In this document: piece by piece, positions 21,694 to 27,799 of the stretch
How positions within the stretch are numbered: position 1 is the stretch's first letter
How the letters are laid out: every line of letters starts with the position of its first letter
DNA from: a virus
IMG/VR virus record: IMGVR_UViG_3300030451_004680
Span: 1-36,311 of that record
Length of the DNA stretch: 36,311 nt
Direction: 5' to 3' (one strand)
The notes under the pieces: generated by a model
Databases searched by the model: none
The model's input: only the letters and a program-made list of their open reading frames with translations
What the model was told of the DNA's origin: nothing
Made by a program: the position numbers and the translations under genes

Positions 21694-21945
21694 ATGTTAA
21701 TTAAATTACCAAAGCGATTTTTTCAAGATCACAAAGAACGCGACTTAGACACACCTACAGTTGTTAAAGAAAACAGTCGAAACGTGTGGGTCAATGCAAA
21801 CGATCCACACCTAGCAGAATTAAAGTCTGATGCAGATTACTATTCTTTAATGTGGGATATGGGTAGTTTTGATAAATGGCTTATTGGCATATGCAGAAGT
21901 GCAAAGGCTACAGTCAAAGCAATAGAGAATGGAACAGGGGCGTAA
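21694..21945 (+). CDS. 83-residue unknown protein
   Basis: Preceded by a GGGGG ribosome site. It starts MLIKLPKRFFQDHKERDLDT, followed by VNANDPHLAELKSDADYYSL and a C-terminal helix (FDKWLIGICRSAKATVKAIE). The segment W-V-x-A-x-DP-x-L-x-EL-x-SDA-x-YY is typical of small early proteins of unknown role in marine phages. Its stop codon lies in the loop of the following terminator, so termination may depend on translation. Confidence 0.65.
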   Translation: MLIKLPKRFFQDHKERDLDTPTVVKENSRNVWVNANDPHLAELKSDADYYSLMWDMGSFDKWLIGICRSAKATVKAIENGTGA

Positions 21946-21963
21946 GCCCCTTTCACTTTTTTT
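21936..21963 (+). terminator. Intrinsic terminator after the P1 unit
   Basis: AGGGGC-GTAA-GCCCCT makes a 6-base GC-rich stem with a GTAA tetraloop, followed by TTCACTTTTTTT. The TAA stop of the upstream gene is in the loop and first downstream base. It insulates the P1 unit from the P2 unit that begins 13 bases later. Confidence 0.75.
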
Positions 21964-21975
21964 ATACACAAGGGG

Positions 21976-22004
21976 TTGAAAAGTCTCATATCTGATACTA
22001 TATA
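21976..22004 (+). promoter_or_regulatory. Rightward promoter P2, near-copy of P1
   Basis: TTGAAA, a 17-base spacer starting AGTCTCATA, then TATATA. The preceding bases and the -35 region align with P1 (shared TACACAA-x-G-x-GTTGA-x-AAGTCTCA). The right arm of the P1 palindrome is not kept, so repression may differ. The frame that starts with TTG at the -35 is therefore not the gene start. Confidence 0.6.
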
Positions 22005-22032
22005 TAAATTATACAAGAGAGGTACATATCAA

Positions 22033-22341
22033 ATGACAATACGCAGAATGAAATATAACAAGTACGGTTTAGACATGATAGCCCACGTTGTAGGCACGTT
22101 TAACCACGAATATTATGAATACTCATATGCAGAAATTTTCTTTAAACCATATGGTGAAGAAAACTATATTTCTATTGGCAAAATTTACAAAGAGTTTACC
22201 GCACCAAACGGAAATCCTGATCGCCCTGGCAGTAGTGTTTTGTCCTGGCATCACATCAAAGGTGAAAGACCATCGGTTAAAAAACAATGGCATGAAGCAG
22301 CAAAAGATTTGTACGATGTATACAAGAAAGAGGCTGCATAA
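22033..22341 (+). CDS. 102-residue small early protein
   Basis: I chose the ATG at MTIRRMKYNKYGLDMIAHVV, after a GAGAGG ribosome site, because the upstream extension runs through promoter P2. It is a Tyr/His-rich, mixed alpha/beta protein (FNHEYYEYSYAEIFFKPYGE) ending with a basic helix (KKQWHEAAKDLYDVYKKEAA). No recognised domain. Its last base is shared with the next gene's ATG. Confidence 0.65.
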   Translation: MTIRRMKYNKYGLDMIAHVVGTFNHEYYEYSYAEIFFKPYGEENYISIGKIYKEFTAPNGNPDRPGSSVLSWHHIKGERPSVKKQWHEAAKDLYDVYKKEAA

Positions 22342-22577
22342 TGGAAAACTACAAGCACATACCAATAGAGTTTCGTGGCTTCGAGTTTGACCTAGAAGTT
22401 TACTACACAAGAACAGAAAGCCAATTTAGTGATGAAGTGCAAGGTGTAACTATAGATTTTGTTTACCCATTGCACAATCCTAAAAGGGCTATGCCAATAT
22501 CTGCACGTTTACAAAAAGCTATATTGGAAAAATATCACAACAGTATCGTGGAACAATTAGCCGATGGAGATGTGTGA
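22341..22577 (+). CDS. 78-residue small early protein
   Basis: MENYKHIPIEFRGFEFDLEV is followed by YYTRTESQFSDEVQGVTIDF and a helical end. The IP-x-EFRGFEFDLEVYYT and EVQG-x-TIDFVYPLHNP pattern is seen in small early phage genes of unknown role. Coupling is by a TAATGG-type overlap with the previous gene, and the next ATG shares this gene's stop (TGATG). Confidence 0.6.
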   Translation: MENYKHIPIEFRGFEFDLEVYYTRTESQFSDEVQGVTIDFVYPLHNPKRAMPISARLQKAILEKYHNSIVEQLADGDV

Positions 22578-22798
22578 TGCAATCAACAAATCATAAAGAA
22601 TGTTTAGCTGTCGAAAGAGTTAATTTTGCGTGGGATAAATTCTCACTAGGTTTCGGCACTTACACGTCATTGGGTGATGCAATGGAAAAGGCTCACGCAA
22701 TAATGAAGGACTTTGACGTAGAAGATTTTGTTTCGGAAGAAGAAATAGATGAACAAGTCAGAGAATATTGGAACGAATATTGGAGTAAATACATATGA
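22577..22798 (+). CDS. 73-residue acidic early protein
   Basis: I chose the ATG in TGATG overlap with the previous stop; a GTG one codon earlier is an alternative. It begins MQSTNHKECLAVERVNFAWD. The second half is strongly acidic (MKDFDVEDFVSEEEIDEQVR) and ends EYWNEYWSKYI. The negative charge and small size are typical of host-protein inhibitors or DNA mimics, but there is no direct evidence. Confidence 0.55.
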   Translation: MQSTNHKECLAVERVNFAWDKFSLGFGTYTSLGDAMEKAHAIMKDFDVEDFVSEEEIDEQVREYWNEYWSKYI

Positions 22799-23016
22799 GT
22801 ACAACAAGTCAAAACCGTGAAATCCTGGCGCATCTAAAGTCAGGTCAAACCATTACAGCGTTTGAAGCACTTAAGTTTTTTGGATCATTACGACTAGCTG
22901 CAAGGATTAAAGACTTGCGCGATAGTGGCTACCAAATTCACACGGAGATGGTGGATGTAGGTAATGATAAACGTGTCGCAGAATACACTTTGATAAAGGA
23001 GACTACTGATGAGTAG
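22795..23016 (+). CDS. Helix-turn-helix protein (PF14090-type)
   Basis: A 73-residue protein. REILAHLKSGQTITAFEALK and FFGSLRLAARIKDLRDSGYQ form the typical I-L-x-x-L-x-x-G-x-x-IT-x-x-EA-L-x-x-FG-x-x-RL-AARI-x-DLR pattern of the small phage HTH family PF14090. A short beta hairpin (IHTEMVDVGNDKRVAEYTLI) ends it. It may regulate early or middle transcription. It is joined by an ATGA overlap to the previous gene. Confidence 0.75.
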   Translation: MSTTSQNREILAHLKSGQTITAFEALKFFGSLRLAARIKDLRDSGYQIHTEMVDVGNDKRVAEYTLIKETTDE

Positions 23017-23101
23017 ACAAGAAATGTGGATCGCATTCTTATGGGCGGTCATGTTGGGTTTCGGTGTGTATCACATAGATAAATTTTTTGTGGTGCAGTA
23101 A
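23009..23101 (+). CDS. 30-residue single-span membrane peptide
   Basis: MSRQEMWIAFLWAVMLGFGV, then YHIDKFFVVQ, with a hydrophobic span of ~18 residues and a basic N-terminus. GGAG lies about ten bases upstream within the previous gene. It overlaps the previous stop by eight bases and the next ATG as TAATG. Gene packing supports it. The role is unknown; it may act at the host membrane. Confidence 0.55.
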   Translation: MSRQEMWIAFLWAVMLGFGVYHIDKFFVVQ

Positions 23102-23298
23102 TGGAAACCTGGGGTCAAATGAAAGAGAGACATAGGCAAGAACGTTATAAACTAGTAGCGCAATTCTCTCACAAGACTACGCAAACGGAAGCAGCAAAAA
23201 AATTAGATATGTCGCTGCAAGCCTTAAACAACTTTGCCAAACGCAACAATATTTACTGGTGGGTTATAAAGCAGGGTCAGCGTAGTGAAAAAACTTAG
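23101..23298 (+). CDS. 65-residue HTH-like protein
   Basis: METWGQMKERHRQERYKLVA opens the product. The segment KTTQTEAAKKLDMSLQALNN followed by FAKRNNIYWWVIKQ has the spacing of a helix-turn-helix (T-x-x-EAAK-x-LDMS-x-x-x-LNNF-x-KRN). A regulator of phage or host genes is likely. It is TAATG-coupled to the membrane peptide and overlaps the next gene's GTG start by 14 bases. Confidence 0.65.
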   Translation: METWGQMKERHRQERYKLVAQFSHKTTQTEAAKKLDMSLQALNNFAKRNNIYWWVIKQGQRSEKT

Positions 23299-23467
23299 TT
23301 ATCAACAGCAACAAGAACTTCGATATTTCAAGCAGCAAGAGGCGCAATGGTCAGAAGAACGATTTAAAAATGACGCTGATAAAAACGCTGTAAGAAATTA
23401 CGAATACGCAAAAAGAGAATTGAAAGATTTTGTTATCGCGTTACGGAAAAAAGGATATAACATATGA
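23285..23467 (+). CDS. 60-residue Gln/Lys-rich helical protein
   Basis: The start is GTG, inside the previous gene. MKKLSYQQQQELRYFKQQEA continues as QWSEERFKNDADKNAVRNYE and YAKRELKDFVIALRKKGYNI, a single charged helix or coiled coil. There is no domain call. Coupling at both ends supports translation. Confidence 0.5.
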   Translation: MKKLSYQQQQELRYFKQQEAQWSEERFKNDADKNAVRNYEYAKRELKDFVIALRKKGYNI

Positions 23468-23628
23468 ACTATGATTATATAAAAGCATTTAAGCAGAAGT
23501 TTGATAAAGAACCTACTGAAGATGAAATTGCAGTTATGATGCAAGCAGTAGCCAGGGAAGATCAAGCTAATCTTAAAAACAGATCAAATCAACATCGTCC
23601 AAATGCAGTAGTGCCGTTAGTTGATTGA
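23464..23628 (+). CDS. 54-residue protein
   Basis: ATGA-coupled to the previous gene. MNYDYIKAFKQKFDKEPTED begins the product, then EIAVMMQAVAREDQANLKNR and a basic, Pro-ending tail. The helical N-terminal half (Y-x-x-x-FKQKF-x-KEPTEDEIA) resembles small phage early proteins. Unknown function. Confidence 0.5.
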   Translation: MNYDYIKAFKQKFDKEPTEDEIAVMMQAVAREDQANLKNRSNQHRPNAVVPLVD

Positions 23629-23635
23629 TAATCGT

Positions 23636-23674
23636 GGGGCAGGGATATTACATCCACTACCATTTAACTGCCCC
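23636..23674 (+). repeat. Hairpin before the ParB/DGQHR-like gene
   Basis: GGGGCAG (23636-23642) and CTGCCCC (23668-23674) pair perfectly across a 25-base loop in the 80-base gap before the next gene. There is no T-run, so it is not a normal terminator. It could be an RNA processing, stability or protein-binding site. Confidence 0.45.
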
Positions 23675-23708
23675 GAAACCATAATATAAAACCAATGAGG
23701 TGAAGTAA

Positions 23709-24575
23709 ATGTTTAAAAACCATAAATCTAATATTATTCAATCTGATGAAATCGAAAGTAAAGTGATGCGTATTACGCCACAACTGGCGCAACACTGGTT
23801 ACATAATCATAATGAAGGTAATAGACCTATCAGGAAAAGTATTGTGAGCCATTACGCTGAACAAATGAAACTAGGGCGCTGGAAACTTAGCCCACAACCA
23901 ATCATATTTGCTCGTAAAAAGGGTAGATTGTTAGATGGTCAACACCGCTTATCTGCTGTTGTACTAAGCAAATGTGCAGTAGAAGCACAAGTGTCTTTAG
24001 TTAAAAGCGAAAGCATATTCAAGGTATTAGACCAGGGTAAAGTTAGATCAAACTCTGATATATTATCACTGCCTAATTCGTTAGTTAGTCCTATACAGTT
24101 TTTACTGCGTATAACTGACCCAACCTACAACAATAGAAGAAAAGTTGTTTCTACTGACATTGAGCCGTTTTTAAACTCACAGTTGATGCACAGACTTACG
24201 CATATTAATGAAAGTATTAAACCAAAGCATAAAAAATTTAAAACTATGCCGTTTCGCGCTGCATTTGCTGTAGCTACATGCACTGGTGCAAACTTTCATA
24301 CGTCTAGCACTGTGTATAAAGACATTGCTAACTTTGAGTTTAATCGTTTTAATCAAATGATGAAAAACTTATATTTTCAATTTGACCAATCAAGTTATTC
24401 TACTAACCAGGTATCAATACTAAATCCTTACAACGAATACTTTATGAGAGGTTTATATTTGTTTTTTCATGTTGATGGCAACAAAAACACTATACGCATT
24501 GGTGAACAATTCAAACGTGAGATGTTGTCAAAAACTCGTAAGGCTATGATGCAATGGAGAAACAAAAATGCTTAA
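23709..24575 (+). CDS. ParB/DGQHR-like domain protein
   Basis: A 288-residue protein with GAGGTGA upstream. The N-terminal part shows MRITPQLAQHWLHNHNEGNR (19-38) and KSIVSHYAEQMKLGRWKLSP, then GRLLDGQHRLSAVV (72-85), the ParB-like DGQHR motif, and VLDQGKVRSNSDILS (107-121). The C-terminal 150 residues are helical and basic. Such proteins occur in phages and plasmids; ParB-like cores can bind nucleotide and DNA, but this protein's action is unknown. With a preceding hairpin it may be separately regulated. No integrase or partition ParA is present, so plasmid-type partition is unlikely. Confidence 0.75.
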   Translation: MFKNHKSNIIQSDEIESKVMRITPQLAQHWLHNHNEGNRPIRKSIVSHYAEQMKLGRWKLSPQPIIFARKKGRLLDGQHRLSAVVLSKCAVEAQVSLVKSESIFKVLDQGKVRSNSDILSLPNSLVSPIQFLLRITDPTYNNRRKVVSTDIEPFLNSQLMHRLTHINESIKPKHKKFKTMPFRAAFAVATCTGANFHTSSTVYKDIANFEFNRFNQMMKNLYFQFDQSSYSTNQVSILNPYNEYFMRGLYLFFHVDGNKNTIRIGEQFKREMLSKTRKAMMQWRNKNA

Positions 24576-24780
24576 ATATTATACGTTCATGGTGCTTACT
24601 TACTTTGTCCAGGGCGAACCATTGACGCACGAAATACTATTTCCTAGCTATGACGCTTGCAGCTATTCTAAGAGCGCTATGTACGCCATAATGGAAAATC
24701 ACCATGATGCAGTGTTAATTCACTGTAAGGGTACTCCACACGCATCTAATAAGCTTGTAAAGCCTATGCCAAGACCATAA
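24568..24780 (+). CDS. 70-residue two-cysteine protein, possibly exported
   Basis: MLKYYTFMVLTYFVQGEPLT has a short hydrophobic start like a weak signal segment. FPSYDACSYSKSAMYAIMEN, then AVLIHCKGTPHASN, places two Cys 30 residues apart. The pattern (aromatic-S-x-x-AC...C near the end) parallels the 53-residue gene at 26429-26590. It overlaps the ParB-like gene by eight bases and ends base to base with the lysin on the other strand. Confidence 0.55.
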   Translation: MLKYYTFMVLTYFVQGEPLTHEILFPSYDACSYSKSAMYAIMENHHDAVLIHCKGTPHASNKLVKPMPRP

Positions 24781-25335
24781 CTAAGAGGCGCTGGATTTTT
24801 CTATAATTTCTAGCGCCTTTTCCGTTGTTTGTTCATTACGATTTGTCCAGCCCCGAATAAACTTTTCCTGACCTAGACTGTCATAATATTTTTGACGTTG
24901 ATCCCTAAAATTTAAAACAACTTGCTCTGGCTTCATATCATGTGCAGCAGCAATTGTCTTTTTACCTATCAAACCATCATCCGTTGCAGAAACTGCACGT
25001 TGTAGTAATTTTACAGCAGGGCGATTACCTGCATTATAAGCCATGTCCGTAAGTGCTACATCAATACCATGCGGTAACAAATCTGCTTTTACTTGATCCC
25101 AATACCATTCTTTTGCAAACGGCATTACATCTGCTTTAGTAAGTTTTTTCATTACTTCTATTGGCGCAGGTTTGCCAGTGTATTTTGCCCAATTGTACGC
25201 AGTAACGCCCCACATTGTAGAGCCTCTGTTACCATGACCATCACCTTGATTATTTCCGTTGTCATCTTGGTCATCAGTGAAGCCACCTTCGTGGGCAATA
25301 CACATATCAAAAAAAACTTCAAAATTTTCTTTCAT
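24781..25335 (-). CDS. Endolysin, GH108 muramidase with C-terminal peptidoglycan-binding domain
   Basis: A 184-residue protein. The GH108 signature FDMCIAHEGGFTDD places the catalytic Glu at residue 16 (HEGG), followed by GNRGSTMWGVTAYNW. Residues ~60-130 hold WYWDQVKADLLPHGIDVALT and NAGNRPAVKLLQRAV. Residues ~115-170 are the PG_binding_3 domain (DDGLIGKKTIAAA). It cuts the glycan backbone of murein. It has no signal peptide, so it depends on the holin. It is the last gene of the late operon. Confidence 0.9.
   Translation of the reverse strand: MKENFEVFFDMCIAHEGGFTDDQDDNGNNQGDGHGNRGSTMWGVTAYNWAKYTGKPAPIEVMKKLTKADVMPFAKEWYWDQVKADLLPHGIDVALTDMAYNAGNRPAVKLLQRAVSATDDGLIGKKTIAAAHDMKPEQVVLNFRDQRQKYYDSLGQEKFIRGWTNRNEQTTEKALEIIEKSSAS
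24786..24821 (+). terminator. Rightward terminator inside the lysin 3' end
   Basis: AGGCGCT (24786-24792) and AGCGCCT (24812-24818) form a 7-base GC-rich stem, extendable by weak pairs, with a 19-base loop and TTTT after it. It would end the rightward early transcript five bases past its last gene while lying entirely inside the coding region of the lysin on the other strand. Confidence 0.55.
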
Positions 25336-25593
25336 TTATTGTTCCACTTCTTTTGTTCCACAGAGACGTTCATAAACCATATCGCTTGTATATGCTTCTG
25401 CCCATTTATTTTCTGTAAAAGTACAGAACGCCCATAGGTCATCTACGTCCTGGTCTATAAGACGTATAAGTTCATCTTGCGCTGATACAGTCTGTTTCAG
25501 GTGTTCCAGGTCATGCACTAGCCCACTTATATACCAGACCAATGCAACTAACTGAACGACCATTGCAAATGCTAAACCAACATTGACTTTCAT
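25336..25593 (-). CDS. Single-span membrane protein of the lysis cassette (spanin-like candidate)
   Basis: An 85-residue protein. Residues ~5-25 (VGLAFAMVVQLVALVWYIS) form an N-terminal membrane span, followed by a charged coiled-coil-like region (LVHDLEHLKQTVSAQDELIR). Two Cys occur in the C-terminal part (LWAFCTFTENK, ERLCGTKEVEQ). N-in anchor plus periplasmic coil, placed between holin and lysin, resembles an inner-membrane spanin, but no partner lipoprotein was found. It is ATGA-coupled to the holin. Confidence 0.55.
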   Translation of the reverse strand: MKVNVGLAFAMVVQLVALVWYISGLVHDLEHLKQTVSAQDELIRLIDQDVDDLWAFCTFTENKWAEAYTSDMVYERLCGTKEVEQ

Positions 25594-25976
25594 TTTTTAC
25601 TATCCGTTTTCTTTAATTTATCAAATGACCGCATACCACCAATTCCAAGCATACCTAGAAGCAAAGGCATCATGACGGACATATCGGCTTGTGGAACTTC
25701 AAAACCAAAACCTAATGCAATTGGTGCAACCATGTAATTTATACCAAGTGAAATACCTGCAATCCAACCGATTAGCGGTCTCCAAGACGATTGAAACCAG
25801 TTGCCCTGCGCATCGGCTTGTAGAATTTTTAATTGTTGCATGACAATCGCTTGATGGTTTTTCTCTGCCATTGTTGCAATTTCATGCGCTAGTTTCGCTT
25901 TTTGATCTTTATCTTCAATTACCTTATCAAGAATATTACTAACTGGATCAACAAGCTTCCCAAGTAAATCAATCAT
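25590..25976 (-). CDS. Holin, GTA-type three-span family
   Basis: A 128-residue protein. I chose the ATG giving MIDLLGKLVDPVSNILDKVI because GGAGG lies close upstream; a longer in-frame start lies inside the previous gene. The central NWFQSSWRPLIGWIAGISLG and two hydrophobic segments (~75-95; ~100-118, MSVMMPLLLGMLGIGGM) match the PF11351 GTA_holin_3TM family. A soluble helical N-terminal part (IEDKDQKAKLAHEIATMAEK) is usual for it. It would form the lesion that lets the lysin out. Confidence 0.85.
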   Translation of the reverse strand: MIDLLGKLVDPVSNILDKVIEDKDQKAKLAHEIATMAEKNHQAIVMQQLKILQADAQGNWFQSSWRPLIGWIAGISLGINYMVAPIALGFGFEVPQADMSVMMPLLLGMLGIGGMRSFDKLKKTDSKK

Positions 25977-26322
25977 TCCTATCCTCCATTGTAATGCTAG
26001 ATTTTTTGGTTTCTGCTTTTGCACTATAAGCATTAAATCCCATGAACGCAGCTACAACACCTGATGCAGCAATGACGTAAACAGATGCAATATCAGTTAT
26101 AAGAGTTGCTGCTTTATCAAAACCAAGAACGGATGCTAATAAAATTATGAATGGATAAATTAACATGCCAGCTAACGCAAATCCTGTAAATCTCCTCTCC
26201 GCGTTCCTTTTCAAATCGCGGTCTATCATTTCTAATCTGCGATCTTCTAATGCCAGGGCGTTCCATTCTTTACGTTGTATAACGCCATCACCATTAGTAT
26301 CTGCTTTATCAAATTCTGTCAT
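25969..26322 (-). CDS. EF-hand membrane protein, holin-like
   Basis: A 117-residue protein. Residues 8-19 (DTNGDGVIQRKE) are a perfect EF-hand loop: Asp8, Asn10, Asp12, Gly13, Ile15, Glu19. A basic helix (LEMIDRDLKRNAERRF) follows, then two membrane spans (~45-68 and ~72-96) and a Lys-rich tail. This domain order is known in marine phages next to holins. It may be a second holin or an antiholin whose gating responds to divalent ions; that is inferred. It overlaps the holin gene by eight bases. Confidence 0.75.
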   Translation of the reverse strand: MTEFDKADTNGDGVIQRKEWNALALEDRRLEMIDRDLKRNAERRFTGFALAGMLIYPFIILLASVLGFDKAATLITDIASVYVIAASGVVAAFMGFNAYSAKAETKKSSITMEDRND

Positions 26323-26432
26323 TTTAACGACCTGGCATGTGCTATTGCTACTTTTTTATCTCTGGTGATTATAACTACTTTTCCGTTTTTGTCATATACA
26401 ATATATTTATTGCGAAATTCTTTGAGTATCAC
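26319..26432 (-). CDS. 37-residue basic protein with GTG start
   Basis: MILKEFRNKYIVYDKNGKVV continues to ITRDKKVAIAHARSLK, ending in an ATGA overlap with the EF-hand gene. It starts with GTG in a GTGA overlap with the previous gene's stop. There is no membrane segment. The Ile/Lys-rich strand-turn-strand pattern with an end helix looks like a small folded domain. Evidence is coupling at both ends plus natural composition. Confidence 0.5.
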   Translation of the reverse strand: MILKEFRNKYIVYDKNGKVVIITRDKKVAIAHARSLK

Positions 26433-26590
26433 CGCTCTATTTTAATACATACAACCTTTGAATTTTGATTAGTTACAAGCACCTTCGCAGCTTTTTGTTC
26501 TACCTTACAAGCTTCCTCAGTTGAATAACTACCCACATGATAATGATCGAATGTTCCACTTATGACCTGCAACCATAATAAAACCCACAT
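26429..26590 (-). CDS. 53-residue two-cysteine protein, possibly exported
   Basis: MWVLLWLQVISGTFDHYHVG starts with a short hydrophobic leader. GSYSTEEACKVEQKAAKVLV, then SKVVCIKIER, gives two Cys 20 residues apart. Its pattern parallels the 70-residue protein at 24568-24780. The ATG shares its A with the TAA of the previous gene (TAATG). It lies in the lysis region, so an envelope role is plausible. Confidence 0.55.
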   Translation of the reverse strand: MWVLLWLQVISGTFDHYHVGSYSTEEACKVEQKAAKVLVTNQNSKVVCIKIER

Positions 26591-27069
26591 TACCAGCGCC
26601 CTTGCCTAGTACCCCAAAGATAAAAAATAAAAAATATTATACCTGCACCAATGGCAAAAATTACCGCACCGATTGCAAAATTTATTATTGCATCTATTTG
26701 TTGTTGTTTTCTGTATACTTCGGCACGTTGTTTTTTTCGCATTTGCGCCTCTATTTGGAGCAATTCTTCGTAGCCAGATTTGCCGTAATTCCACACGATA
26801 AATTCCTTCATCTCAGATCTGAGAAATTCCATTTTCTTCTTCTGAGCGAATAATTCCAATGCCGTTTCCTGGTCACTGCCTTTGAAAGTTTTTTGCCAGA
26901 AGGGTGGATTTTTCTGACGTTCTTCCGCGTTATTGAAGTCGCTCATGGCACGACCCCAGCTAGCTAATTGTGACGTACAGTCCTGTAAATCACGACCTGC
27001 GGCAACGGCAGATTTTAAGGTTTTAAATGCACCAGCCGCTAAACTAACACAGGAAATAGGGTCAATCAT
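26590..27069 (-). CDS. Conserved single-span membrane protein
   Basis: A 159-residue protein. MIDPISCVSLAAGAFKTLKS and AVAAGRDLQDCTSQLASWGR give an N-terminal helical part with two Cys. An acidic/basic helical region follows (ELFAQKKKMEFLRSEMKEFI) and a C-terminal membrane span (~128-152, NFAIGAVIFAIGAGIIFFIF). Comparable proteins with a soluble N-terminal domain and C-terminal anchor are common in the capsid-lysis gap of marine phages and unassigned. It is TAATG-coupled on both sides. Confidence 0.7.
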   Translation of the reverse strand: MIDPISCVSLAAGAFKTLKSAVAAGRDLQDCTSQLASWGRAMSDFNNAEERQKNPPFWQKTFKGSDQETALELFAQKKKMEFLRSEMKEFIVWNYGKSGYEELLQIEAQMRKKQRAEVYRKQQQIDAIINFAIGAVIFAIGAGIIFFIFYLWGTRQGRW

Positions 27070-27239
27070 TAGACCTTAGTAAGAATAGAAACCAACATAA
27101 TTATCATCGCGCCAGCACTGCCAAGAATAACCATTTCAACCCTGCGTATTCTTTGCATTATTTCCTTCCAGCGTTCATCCAATTGTGTTTCCACTTTTAC
27201 TACCCTTTTATCTAATGATGCTAATGTTGGTTTACTCAT
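27069..27239 (-). CDS. 56-residue coiled-coil plus membrane anchor protein
   Basis: MSKPTLASLDKRVVKVETQL, then DERWKEIMQRIRRVEMVILG and SAGAMIIMLVSILTKV. A basic/acidic heptad-like helix (~5-37) precedes one C-terminal membrane span. This is the layout of XhlA-like (haemolysin-associated) lysis accessory proteins. It is TAATG-coupled to the next gene. Confidence 0.65.
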   Translation of the reverse strand: MSKPTLASLDKRVVKVETQLDERWKEIMQRIRRVEMVILGSAGAMIIMLVSILTKV

Positions 27240-27240
27240 A

Positions 27241-27525
27241 TCAATATCCGTTGGCTACTAACTTTGAAAAATCACCCGAAAGTAATTTCTTTTTAACATA
27301 TTCTAAAAACTCTTGCGATCCTATTTTTGCGCCACACTCTTTTGCCCACATTTCTGCAACAACAAAAGGTATAGAACCAGCTAATCGCATTTCGCTATTT
27401 GGGTTGTGACCGTCAATGTTGCGCTCTTTGTTGAAATCTAATATGCGCTGTACGTCCTGAGAGCGCCTTACAACGAGTTTATCATCTTCTGTGTGGTAAG
27501 AGGTATTTAAAATTGTTTGGCTCAT
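27241..27525 (-). CDS. Conserved 94-residue protein of the capsid-lysis gap
   Basis: MSQTILNTSYHTEDDKLVVR, RSQDVQRILDFNKERNIDGH and SEMRLAGSIPFVVAEMWAKE define the protein. The RSQDV-x-x-ILD-x-NKE-x-x-x-DGH...EMR-x-x-x-SIP-x-VVAE-x-W pattern is conserved next to capsid genes in marine podoviruses and T7-like cyanophages. Function unknown; possibly a minor capsid or assembly protein. ATGA-coupled to the preceding gene. Confidence 0.75.
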   Translation of the reverse strand: MSQTILNTSYHTEDDKLVVRRSQDVQRILDFNKERNIDGHNPNSEMRLAGSIPFVVAEMWAKECGAKIGSQEFLEYVKKKLLSGDFSKLVANGY

Positions 27526-27764
27526 TCTGGGGCTTCTCCACCTTCCCAGGCTTCATTTACGTCTGGGGTGCTAGGGTCATCTGCTACTAACTGTCCTTTA
27601 TCGTTCCGCGCTCGTTTAGGTTTATCTGTTGTTTTAACTTCTTCTGCAAAACCATTTTCTATAAATGTTGCAGCTTCTTCCGCGCTCACTTCTACAATAT
27701 CACCCATATTTTTTGGTTCATCGTTTAGAAATGGCTGTCGATCTGTTGTTATTTTAATTTTCAT
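27522..27764 (-). CDS. 80-residue acidic protein after capsid
   Basis: MKIKITTDRQPFLNDEPKNM, then GDIVEVSAEEAATFIENGFA and an acidic tail with DNKG-like turns ending EGGEAPE. The G-D-x-VEVSAEEA-x-x-FIENGFAE core is a small beta/alpha module very common in phages right after the capsid gene, with no assigned role. It is preceded by GGAGG. Confidence 0.65.
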   Translation of the reverse strand: MKIKITTDRQPFLNDEPKNMGDIVEVSAEEAATFIENGFAEEVKTTDKPKRARNDKGQLVADDPSTPDVNEAWEGGEAPE

Positions 27765-27783
27765 TTAAACCTCCGTTGTAAGA

Positions 27784-27799
27784 GGGGCATTGCTGCCCC
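27784..27799 (-). promoter_or_regulatory. Hairpin just after the capsid gene (attenuator candidate)
   Basis: GGGGCA-TTGC-TGCCCC is a perfect 6-base stem with a 4-base loop between the capsid stop and the GGAGG of the next gene. In the leftward RNA it is followed only by TCTTAC, so it is at most a leaky terminator or a 3' end stabiliser. Either would keep capsid mRNA more abundant than downstream lysis mRNA. Confidence 0.5.

Noticed and set aside
21976-22032. TTG start giving a 121-residue version of the 22033-22341 gene
   Set aside because: The extra codons coincide with the -35, spacer and -10 of promoter P2; the ATG after GAGAGG is preferred.
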